Source of the DNA: Bacillota bacterium
Lineage (GTDB): Bacteria; Bacillota; Clostridia; Oscillospirales; Acutalibacteraceae
Direction: 5' to 3'
NCBI GenBank assembly: GCA_023415895.1
Contig: JAEZJA010000275.1
Coordinates: 1 to 5,998 of the forward strand
DNA: 5,998 bases
A program made the position numbers and the translations under genes. The notes below the pieces were generated by a model. The model searched no databases and had not been told where the DNA came from. It was given only the letters and a program-made list of their open reading frames with translations. Every line of letters begins with the position of its first letter. Within the stretch, counting starts at the first letter, position 1. Positions 1-5,727 of this stretch are shown piece after piece.

Positions 1-45
1 GGGGGTATCCGGTTTTACAGTTTGACAGTGTGTAGAAAAGTACAA

Positions 46-91
46 AGGGCGGCTGCAAGACTTTTCGTTTTGCAGCCGCCCTGTCTGTTTT
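46..91 (+). terminator. Intrinsic terminator of an upstream gene
   Basis: A perfect 13-bp inverted repeat pairs 46-58 with 70-82. One G-T wobble and two more pairs extend it to a 16-bp stem (46-61 with 67-82) around a five-base TTTTC loop. The lower stem is very GC-rich and is followed by a T-rich tail, GTCTGTTTT. This is the classic layout of a rho-independent terminator reading rightward. The gene it ends would lie left of the window: short open tails end in TGA at 23-25 or TAG at 33-35, but neither is long enough to name. The leftward reading also has a fairly T-rich tail (TTTGTACTTTTC), so it may act in both directions. Confidence 0.8.
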
Positions 92-281
92 AAAACTGGG
101 AACCTTGGGGATAAGCCATTTGTGAACGACACCGTATTCGCGAATGGCAAACCAAAAGAGCCATGGGGACTGACTCTTTCTTGCAAAAAAAACCGACGTG
201 TATTAAAATAAAAAGGATGATTCCGACCATATTCCATGACTGTGGATATTTTTTGTGTTTTTATACACGGGCAAGAGGCGT
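92..281. other. Intergenic stretch with a second RNA stem, no recognised gene
   Basis: Between the terminator and the TetR remnant I see no credible gene. The stretch holds an imperfect inverted repeat at 115-126 and 137-148. As RNA it forms 12 continuous pairs, two of them G-U, with a ten-base loop, and it lacks a T-run after it. A weaker AAAGAG/CTCTTT repeat lies at 155-160 and 174-179. A promoter candidate at 181-209 is listed separately. The ATG at 217 opens only about 30 codons of unfamiliar sequence. One frame stays open across 26-206 but has no ATG and runs through the terminator hairpin, so I do not call it a gene. Confidence 0.5.
181..209 (+). promoter_or_regulatory. Candidate sigma-A promoter for the TetR remnant
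   Basis: TTGCAA at 181-186 (four of six matches to TTGACA) and TAAAAT at 204-209 (five of six to TATAAT) are separated by exactly 17 bases. A purine-rich AAAAGG follows at once. The site lies upstream of, and in the same direction as, the degraded TetR gene, about 70 bases before its most likely GTG start. It is probably the old promoter of that regulator. The assignment rests on motif match and position only. Confidence 0.45.
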
Positions 282-740
282 GTGGTTTGGTGGAAAAAAG
301 CTATAAGCCGCCGAAAGATTAGAGCGGCTGGGACAAGAGAGAGAATTTATAAAAGTGCCGAACACTTATTTCATCAGTATGGGTATAATGCTGTCAGCAT
401 CGATGACATCGTTTAGCATGCAAAGGTAGCAAAGGGGAGTTTTTATGTGCATTTCGAATCGAAAGATGCGCTGATCACCCTGTTCATCAACGACTATGTT
501 AAAAAAGTGGATATGGATTATCAAGCGTAATTGTATATGCTGTTCAGTGATATTATCACCCGTAACATTCATCAGCACATATTTCAAGCCGATTTGCCCA
601 TAGAGGAAACGGCCCGGCATTTTGTTAGGGCTTATAGAGGCCTTACTTTTGAGTGGTGCATTCGTTATCCTGATTTTAATCTCAAAGAGCAGGCTTTGAA
701 ACACTTTCGACTTCTTTTAATGGGAATTTATGCGCGCTAA
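282..740 (+). pseudogene. TetR/AcrR-family transcriptional regulator, broken by two stops and an internal deletion
   Basis: The frame with codons at multiples of three reads as a TetR repressor. From about 318 it gives RAGTRERIYKSAEHLF, then a helix-turn-helix continuing to AKVAKGSFYVHFESKDALI, a textbook TetR DNA-binding domain. TAG at 414-416 falls between helices 2 and 3 where Gln or Glu would be expected; a single C-to-T change from CAG would explain it. TAA at 528-530 is a second stop. After it the frame continues with the C-terminal part, including RGLTFEWCIRYPDFNLKEQ, ending at TAA 738-740. From about 318 the total is near 140 codons against the usual 190-200, and the N-terminal domain joins the C-terminal helices abruptly near 520-530. 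This suggests roughly 50 residues of the ligand-binding domain were lost. The start is unclear: the frame is open from 240 with GTG at 255 and 282, and 282 is only a working choice. The old target is unknown. Confidence 0.8.
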
Positions 741-837
741 CCCTCAGCCGTGCGCGATGAAGCACAGACCAAAGGAGCATCTCCTGAAAGCATGTGCACC
801 ACTCCGCACAAAATATCAAGAAACCAGACTTTACCTC

Positions 838-846
838 TGCTAGAAT
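838..846 (+). promoter_or_regulatory. Extended -10 promoter element before the AraC/GyrI-like regulator
   Basis: TGC followed by TAGAAT (838-846) matches the extended -10 pattern TGnTATAAT with one mismatch. It lies 25 bases before the ATG at 872, leaving a short leader. No good -35 box sits at the right spacing, which is acceptable for an extended -10 promoter and is common for genes that need an activator. The leader contains the ribosome binding site AGGGAGAG at 860-867. Confidence 0.45.
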
Positions 847-871
847 GTTGCCATGCGGAAGGGAGAGAACT

Positions 872-1750
872 ATGGACTGGATTACAGGCATTCAGCGTGC
901 GATCGACTACACCGAAGCGCATCTGACAGACAAAATTGACTATGAGGCTGTAGCGAGGGAGGCCGCCTCGTCCGCGTTTCATTTTCAGCGAATGTTCAGC
1001 ATGCTCTGCGGTTACACATTGGGCGATTATATCCGTATGCGCCGGCTGTCGTTGGCAGCCGATGAATTGTACCGAACGAACGACAAGATCATCGATATTG
1101 CGCTGAAATACGGCTATGACACACCGGAAAGCTTTTCCCGTGCGTTCACACGCTTTCATGGTATCACGCCCAGTGAAACCCGCCACGGCGGAAACACCAA
1201 GTCCTTCTCCCGCATTTCCGTAAAATTAACGTTTGACGGAGGCACTCTCATGGATTACCGAATCGAAAAAAGAGACGCATTCAAGGTTATCTGCAAAAAA
1301 AGACAGGTCAACAAGCCGCAAGGAGACACCGCCACAGCCGATATTTCGGGATTCTGGAATGAGGTGAATGGCAGTGGTGTGATGGAGAAGTTGTGCAAAT
1401 ACGCAAGCTTTGACAACCTCCACGGGGTTCTGGGCATTTGTTTCTCGGGCGAAATAGCGGATTCCGGGTTCCCCTACGGCATCGGTGCCGAGTACAACGG
1501 CAAGCCGGTCAAGGACGACGGTTTTGACATTGTTGAAATTCCGGCGTACACCTATGCCGTGTTCCAGTGCAAGGGTCAGATGCCCGATGCCTTTAAGGAA
1601 ACCTACAAGAAGATTTGCACCGAGTTCTTTCCTCAGAGCAGCACCTATGAGTACGGCAGTGGCGTTGAGTTGGAGGTATACCCTTCAGCGGATACGCAAT
1701 CCCCTGACTACAGCTGTGAAATCTGGATCGCCGTGAACGAGAAGAAGTAA
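872..1750 (+). CDS. AraC-family regulator with C-terminal GyrI-like effector-binding domain
   Basis: This 292-residue cytosolic transcription factor has two domains. Residues about 8-106 form an AraC/XylS DNA-binding domain with two helix-turn-helix motifs. The first lies around AVAREAASSAFHFQRMF (27-43). The second carries the family signature from DIALKYGYDTPESFSRAF (75-92) to GITPSE. Residues about 127-289 form a GyrI-like small-molecule-binding domain (AraC_E_bind type, as in Rob and BmrR), with an acidic residue in ELEVYP (267-271) where the family often contacts cationic ligands. This order and length are typical of the subfamily. The ATG at 872 is chosen over an in-frame upstream start at 794 because AGGGAGAG sits just before it and because 794 would add a non-conserved 26-residue leader spanning the promoter. 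Family members often control multidrug efflux or stress genes, but no such gene lies beside it. It converges on the catabolic operon and need not regulate it. Confidence 0.9.
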   Translation: MDWITGIQRAIDYTEAHLTDKIDYEAVAREAASSAFHFQRMFSMLCGYTLGDYIRMRRLSLAADELYRTNDKIIDIALKYGYDTPESFSRAFTRFHGITPSETRHGGNTKSFSRISVKLTFDGGTLMDYRIEKRDAFKVICKKRQVNKPQGDTATADISGFWNEVNGSGVMEKLCKYASFDNLHGVLGICFSGEIADSGFPYGIGAEYNGKPVKDDGFDIVEIPAYTYAVFQCKGQMPDAFKETYKKICTEFFPQSSTYEYGSGVELEVYPSADTQSPDYSCEIWIAVNEKK

Positions 1751-1763
1751 TCGTTTTTCACGC

Positions 1764-1819
1764 AAAAAGCCACCGGACAATGTGCCTGACCTTTTGGTCA
1801 GTACCACATGCCGGTGGCT
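1764..1819 (-). terminator. Long hairpin terminator between convergent transcription units
   Basis: AGCCACCGG (1768-1776) pairs with CCGGTGGCT (1811-1819). Inside, ATGTG (1780-1784) pairs with CACAT (1805-1809), and CTGACC (1786-1791) with GGTCAG (1796-1801) around a TTTT loop. This makes a three-tier, 52-base hairpin with small bulges. Read leftward it is followed by TTTTT (complement of 1764-1768), so it is best placed to end the leftward operon, whose last stop codon lies at 1857-1859. Rightward it starts 17 bases after the AraC/GyrI-like gene and is followed only by GCTTATTTGC, a weaker tail, but it probably terminates that gene too. Confidence 0.8.
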
Positions 1820-1856
1820 GCTTATTTGCACCTCAAAAGGCGAACTCAAAGGTGGA

Positions 1857-2900
1857 TTATATAGTGCCGGAAAGCAGGGGGTCTTGCAATGGTTCCAGAC
1901 GAACGGTAGCACCGGTTTTGATGGCCTGATCCACCGCTAGTGCGGTCTGAAAGGATATCCATACGTCCTCAATGGTGGGATTCCCCGGCGCGTCGGTTTC
2001 AATCATATTAATAAGGGTTTCCAGCTGGGCGTACATATCTTTATACGTGGAGGGCAGATTGATGGTGTCGTAGCGGCCGGTGTCGCTGCGATACACCGTA
2101 ATGCGGTCGCCTTCTTCCTGATCTCGATCCCGCTGGGACTGCATCTCGAGCGTCAGACGCCCGCAAGTGCCAACGAACTCTTTGAGATTGAGGGCGCGGA
2201 TGCTTTGCCCCCATCCGGCTTCGTAAAAACCGATGCAGCCGTTGGACAGACGGAAGGTGGCCAGTGTGTAATTCTCCTGCGGGGCATCCGGCTGTGTTTT
2301 CGTGCCAATGCCGGAAACCTCGGTGATAACCGCTCCGGTCAGCCAGTGCAGAAGATCATAGTAATGTACTCCGCAGTCCACCGTAGGACTGCAATCCTCC
2401 AGCAGTCGGCAATAGCGCGGCCAATTTACTGTGTGATGATTCTGCGCCAGGCGCACCAGCCGTAAATCGCCGATAACACCGCTTTGAAGCAGTTCCCGCA
2501 CCCGTTGATAGGATTGATTGTGCCGCAGAATATGGGCGACCAGAACCTTCTCCGGGGAGCGTTGGACAAGCTCTACAAAAGTCTTTCCGTCCTCTAACGT
2601 GTGGGCAATCGGTTTTTCGCAAAGCACATGTTTATGACTGGCGAGGCAATCCCGCAGGATGGCTAAATGGGAGTCCGTGTAGGTGGCTATGATGACAATG
2701 TCCACGCGCTCATCCCGGAGAAATACGCGGTAGTCCGTTCCATACCGTTCGGCACCGCAGCGTCTGGCCGCATCCCGTGCCAGCGCCTCGTCGCAATCGG
2801 CTACGGCTATGATGCGCACGGTATCGCGAAAATAAATGTCCATCAGGTGCTGCATTCCGATATGCCCGCAGCCAATTAGTAAAACGCCATAGGTTTTCAT
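1857..2900 (-). CDS. Gfo/Idh/MocA-family NAD(P)-dependent oxidoreductase (operon gene 5)
   Basis: This 347-residue soluble dehydrogenase has the usual family length. The N-terminal Rossmann fold begins with GCGHIG (residues 10-15), the dinucleotide-binding loop. Asp35, in VADCDEA after the second strand, is the likely contact to the cofactor ribose and favours NAD over NADP. CEKP (94-97) supplies Lys96, and the motif DCGVHYYDLLHWL (175-187) supplies Asp175 and His179. These match the Lys-Asp-His catalytic set of inositol dehydrogenase. The C-terminal half is the mixed beta-sheet substrate domain. The reaction is expected to interconvert a ring hydroxyl and a ketone on a sugar, sugar acid or cyclitol; the substrate is not readable. 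It is last in the operon, 45 bases after the TIM-barrel gene. Its Shine-Dalgarno GGAAAGG (2912-2918) lies 11 bases before the ATG, weaker and farther than at the other genes. It is clearly not a recent duplicate of the dehydrogenase at 4666-5718. Confidence 0.92.
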   Translation of the reverse strand: MKTYGVLLIGCGHIGMQHLMDIYFRDTVRIIAVADCDEALARDAARRCGAERYGTDYRVFLRDERVDIVIIATYTDSHLAILRDCLASHKHVLCEKPIAHTLEDGKTFVELVQRSPEKVLVAHILRHNQSYQRVRELLQSGVIGDLRLVRLAQNHHTVNWPRYCRLLEDCSPTVDCGVHYYDLLHWLTGAVITEVSGIGTKTQPDAPQENYTLATFRLSNGCIGFYEAGWGQSIRALNLKEFVGTCGRLTLEMQSQRDRDQEEGDRITVYRSDTGRYDTINLPSTYKDMYAQLETLINMIETDAPGNPTIEDVWISFQTALAVDQAIKTGATVRLEPLQDPLLSGTI

Positions 2901-2945
2901 ACGTTGCTGAACCTTTCCGTTAACCTCATCGTGTGGCCGAGAGTG

Positions 2946-3800
2946 TTAGCACTTACTGTGTAGAAATTCCACCGCAAGGCGGATATCTGCCGCCGGATCG
3001 GCGCCAACCTCCCGCTCGATGGTCAGGTAGCCGTGATACCCGATCTCCCGCAGAGCGGCCAGATAGGCATCGAAGTCCACATGTCCCTTGCCCAGCGGGG
3101 TTTCCAGGAAAAATTCCTCCATGCGCAAATCACCGATTCCGCCCTCGGCGAAGAAATCGTAAATGATTTGGGGATCGGTCTTTTTCAGCAGAATGCCGTC
3201 TTTGGCGTGAGTGTGAACGATATAGGGGGCCAATGTATGGACGGCCTGGACCGGATCGTCGTCGGTCACCATCACCAGATTGGCGGGATCCAGATTCACC
3301 CCCACGCCGGAGGTGCCGAGACTATCCAGAAACGTGCGCAGCCGCGTTGCCGGTTCGGGGCCGGTTTCCACGGCGAAGTGAGCACCCAGGGAGTGGGCAT
3401 AAGCCGCCAGCGTGCCGCAGGCTTCCTGCATGATCTGATAGCGTTCGCTGCGGGTGTCCTCGGGAATCACGCCGATATGGGTGGTGACCACGCGGCTGCC
3501 CAGCTCCAGCGCCCATTCCATAATGCGCTTGGAACGTTCGATTTTGACCGGGTTTTGAGCAGCCAACGCAAAGCCGTGGCCGCCGAGATCACCGCATAGG
3601 GCAGATACAGCCAACCCGTTATCCGCTAACAGCTTTTTCTTTTCGGCAAGGGAGGAAGGGGTCTGGTTATCGGGCGACATTTCGCCCTCTACGGCATAGA
3701 GCTGAACGCCATCTGCTCCCAGCTCACGGCTCTTTCGGAGACTTTCCGCCAGCGGCAGGCGCAGAGAATCCGCCATGATACCGATGGAAAAATTGCTCAT
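2946..3800 (-). CDS. Sugar phosphate isomerase/epimerase-like TIM-barrel protein (operon gene 4)
   Basis: This 284-residue cytosolic protein of the xylose isomerase-like/AP endonuclease 2 superfamily has the usual single-barrel length. It opens with IGIMADSLRLPLAESLR, the first barrel strand and helix. The expected metal ligands can be placed at strand ends: Glu145 in AVETGPEP, Asp171 in VNLDPANL, His196 or His198 in IVHTHAKD, and Glu262 in LTIEREVG. Members isomerise, epimerise or dehydrate keto sugars and keto-inositols using a divalent metal (IolE, IolI, tagatose epimerases, and the barrel subunit of gut glycoside deglycosylases). Two dehydrogenase genes flank it within the operon, one of them canonical and next in order, which suggests it acts on a keto intermediate they make. 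The start has a strong GGAGG (3808-3812) seven bases upstream, directly following the stop of the preceding gene. The exact reaction cannot be assigned from sequence. Confidence 0.9.
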   Translation of the reverse strand: MSNFSIGIMADSLRLPLAESLRKSRELGADGVQLYAVEGEMSPDNQTPSSLAEKKKLLADNGLAVSALCGDLGGHGFALAAQNPVKIERSKRIMEWALELGSRVVTTHIGVIPEDTRSERYQIMQEACGTLAAYAHSLGAHFAVETGPEPATRLRTFLDSLGTSGVGVNLDPANLVMVTDDDPVQAVHTLAPYIVHTHAKDGILLKKTDPQIIYDFFAEGGIGDLRMEEFFLETPLGKGHVDFDAYLAALREIGYHGYLTIEREVGADPAADIRLAVEFLHSKC

Positions 3801-3812
3801 GTCACGTCCTCC

Positions 3813-4652
3813 TTACTGTTTGACAGCGATCCACTGGCCGGGGTGCTGCTGGGCTTCCAACCCGGCGCCACGCAGAGCCATGATCGTCAGGGTGTCTTCG
3901 TGGGGAACCTTTACCGTACCGGTGGTATAGAAATTACACAGTGCCTGGATGAAGGGGCGGAAGAAATCGGATTTTACCTCGATGAGTTCGCCTTTCTCCC
4001 GGTGCTGTATGTTCATTATAAAGGGCGAACCGCCGCGATAACCGGCGATGGAGCCGGTACGGCCATCGGCAAATTCGATGAGCAGCTCATAACCTCCCTC
4101 GCAGGGCAGATACAGCACCCGGGAGGCCGAAGTCTTCATCAGCATGACGAGCGGCTCGAGCTGGTGGATGGCATAGGTTTCAAACTCGTTGGGCCCCCAG
4201 CAGCGAATGGCGGTGATATCCTTGGTCTCCACGGCGGCGTATTCCTCGGCAAACCGCAGGGCGGAGGTGGAGTAGCAGGGCGTTTTTCCCGCATCGGCCA
4301 TGGCGAAGATGCGCTGGGCGGTGGGCAGATCCGGAGCGAAGGTTTTGTCCACATAGCAGAGTTTTCCTGAGGCCAGCGGCAGGCGGCAAAGTTCTTCGTG
4401 CATTTCACAGTTATCCGGAGAAAGCACCAGCAGAACATCGCTTTTTTCAATCAGCTCTTCGATGGTGCCGCACCGGACGATGCCGGTATTGGCGCACCAC
4501 TCGTCGGTGGTCATGCCGCCAATGGGGGAGTCAATATGTCCGTAGGCATAGGCTACTTCCAGCGCTCCGTCGGATTCCTCCTTGAGCATCTGGGGGTATT
4601 TATTGGCATGCCACTCATCCAGATAGTAGTCGATGAAACCGATCTTTTTCAT
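3813..4652 (-). CDS. Short, divergent Gfo/Idh/MocA-like protein without the glycine-rich loop (operon gene 3)
   Basis: This protein has 279 residues against about 340-350 for the family. The region around YVDKTFAPD (100-108) matches the family's EKP segment, with Lys103 in the catalytic lysine position and Asp102 replacing Glu. YAIHQLEPLV (160-169) provides His163. SDVLLVLSPDNCEMHEEL (71-88) resembles the Rossmann strand that normally precedes this lysine. The first strand, KKIGFIDYYLDEWHANKYP, has no GxGxxG, so the classic dinucleotide grip is missing, and the beta-sheet domain is shortened. It may bind the cofactor differently, or be a non-redox partner or sensor. The start follows GGAGG (4661-4665) by eight bases. 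The reading frame is intact, codon use matches its neighbours, and the shortening is spread through the protein, so it is not a decaying copy. The family link is firm; activity is unknown. Confidence 0.8.
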   Translation of the reverse strand: MKKIGFIDYYLDEWHANKYPQMLKEESDGALEVAYAYGHIDSPIGGMTTDEWCANTGIVRCGTIEELIEKSDVLLVLSPDNCEMHEELCRLPLASGKLCYVDKTFAPDLPTAQRIFAMADAGKTPCYSTSALRFAEEYAAVETKDITAIRCWGPNEFETYAIHQLEPLVMLMKTSASRVLYLPCEGGYELLIEFADGRTGSIAGYRGGSPFIMNIQHREKGELIEVKSDFFRPFIQALCNFYTTGTVKVPHEDTLTIMALRGAGLEAQQHPGQWIAVKQ

Positions 4653-4668
4653 GATGGATGCCTCCTTA
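4653..4668 (-). promoter_or_regulatory. Stop-abutting ribosome binding site at a coupled junction
   Basis: Read leftward, the stop TAA of the upstream dehydrogenase (4668-4666) is followed at once by GGAGG (4665-4661), then eight bases, then ATG. The same TAAGGAGG arrangement recurs at the next junction (3815-3808). At the first junction the TGA stop (5730-5728) overlaps the GAGG site (5729-5726). This repeated design points to translational coupling and fixes the start codons of genes 2, 3 and 4 of the operon. Confidence 0.7.
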
Positions 4669-5718
4669 TTCGAGTGTGATTTCGTGATGCTGCTCGGCCG
4701 AATCGTAGATAGCCTGCATCATTTGGGCTGTGATGATGACGGTGTCAATGTGGGAGGATAGCTTTTCGCCGGTGCGGATGCAGCGCAGGAAGGCATCGAT
4801 TTCGTTTTGGAACATGGGAGTGGAGCGGAAAGCGGGCTCATATTCAACCAGGGCGCCGTTCTCGGCGGTGTAGAGCTTGAATTCCTTGCCGTATTGCAGC
4901 CGGATGCCCGCCTTGTCGCCGATAAAGTCAATGTACATTTCGTTTTCGCCGATATTCTGCGCCCAGGCACCGTTGACTGTAATGACAGGGCCTGAGGTGC
5001 GGATCAAACCTGTCACCGAGTCGTCCACGTCGTATACGCCATCGTATTGGGGCGGGCCGGCCCACATATTGGTATAGGCGTAGTTCTTCATATCTTTGCC
5101 GAGTTTACAGAAGGTTTCTCCGCTGACGGTGAGGGGCTTGGGGTCACCGCAGCAGTACATCACGATGTCCAGGAAGTGAACGCCCCAGTCGATCAGCGCT
5201 CCGCCGCCCGCAATGGCTTTGGTGGTGAAAGCGCCTCCCAGACCCGGGATGGAACGGTGGGAGCGGAAGCTGACATAAACGTGATAGACCTCGCCCAGCT
5301 TACCGCTGTCGATATACTGCTTGATGAGGTTAACGGCGTTGTTGAAGCGATTGACCACGCCGATATTCAGCACTTTGCCAGTTTCATGCTGTACACGCTG
5401 CATTTCCAGCGCTTCCTCGTAGGTGCGGGCGGCTGGTTTCTCACACAGCACGTTTTTTCCTGCCTTCAGGGCGTCAATGGCGATCACGGAATGGACGTTG
5501 TTGGGGGTGCAGACGGAAACCGCTTCGATTGCCGGATCGGCCAGCGCTTGTTTGTAATCCGTAATAGCCGTGCCGCAGCCGTATTTTTCAACGGCCGCTT
5601 TGGCGCGCTCGGGGAGTATGTCGCAGAAATAAACGATTTCGGCCTCCGGATTTTCCATGTACGCCGGAATGTGTGCGCTGTTGGCAATGTTGCCGCAACC
5701 AATGACTGCAATTTTCAT
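4666..5718 (-). CDS. Gfo/Idh/MocA-family NAD(P)-dependent oxidoreductase (operon gene 2)
   Basis: This 350-residue cytosolic dehydrogenase has full family length. The Rossmann loop GCGNIA occupies residues 7-12, and Asp33 in YFCDILPERA sits at the end of the second strand, as in NAD-preferring members. CTPNNVHS (70-77) and CEKPAA (92-97) are strong family motifs, with Lys94 catalytic. GGGALIDWGVHFLDIVMY (171-188) provides Asp177 and His181, completing the Lys-Asp-His set. The C-terminal part forms the substrate-binding sheet. It should oxidise or reduce a hydroxyl/keto position of a sugar, glycoside or cyclitol. It is the first enzyme gene after the AraC regulator, nine bases downstream of its stop. 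GAGG (5726-5729) overlaps that stop and lies seven bases before the ATG. Motif spacing differs from the dehydrogenase at 1857-2900, so the two probably act on different substrates or steps. Confidence 0.93.
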   Translation of the reverse strand: MKIAVIGCGNIANSAHIPAYMENPEAEIVYFCDILPERAKAAVEKYGCGTAITDYKQALADPAIEAVSVCTPNNVHSVIAIDALKAGKNVLCEKPAARTYEEALEMQRVQHETGKVLNIGVVNRFNNAVNLIKQYIDSGKLGEVYHVYVSFRSHRSIPGLGGAFTTKAIAGGGALIDWGVHFLDIVMYCCGDPKPLTVSGETFCKLGKDMKNYAYTNMWAGPPQYDGVYDVDDSVTGLIRTSGPVITVNGAWAQNIGENEMYIDFIGDKAGIRLQYGKEFKLYTAENGALVEYEPAFRSTPMFQNEIDAFLRCIRTGEKLSSHIDTVIITAQMMQAIYDSAEQHHEITLE

Positions 5719-5727
5719 GTTTTTTCC

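Noticed and set aside
22..27. Perfect TTGACA -35 box
   Set aside because: No TATAAT-like box at 16-18 bases downstream; that position is the GC-rich terminator stem.
26..206. Frame open for about 60 codons on the + strand, including DKPFVNDTVFANGKPKEPWG
   Set aside because: It has no ATG, runs through a strong terminator hairpin and matches no family I recognise. It could be a gene relic, but I cannot support it.
531..740. A separate 69-residue protein starting at TTG 531
   Set aside because: Its sequence is the C-terminal half of the TetR fold, in the same frame as the DNA-binding half. There is no ribosome site, so it is part of the pseudogene.
773..785. Small palindrome AGGAG-CAT-CTCCT upstream of the AraC/GyrI-like gene
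   Set aside because: Five base pairs with a three-base loop is too short to call an operator without a second copy or known motif.
737..1186. Open frame of 149 codons on the - strand
   Set aside because: It overlaps the helix-turn-helix coding part of the AraC/GyrI-like gene antisense and has no recognisable domain.
3033..3599. Long open frame of 188 codons on the + strand
   Set aside because: It lies wholly opposite the TIM-barrel gene and is the third-position mirror of that GC-rich gene. No family motif and no ribosome site.
3843..4370. Open frame of 175 codons on the + strand
   Set aside because: It lies entirely antisense to the divergent Gfo/Idh-like gene, and its glycine/glutamine-rich composition is typical of shadow frames.
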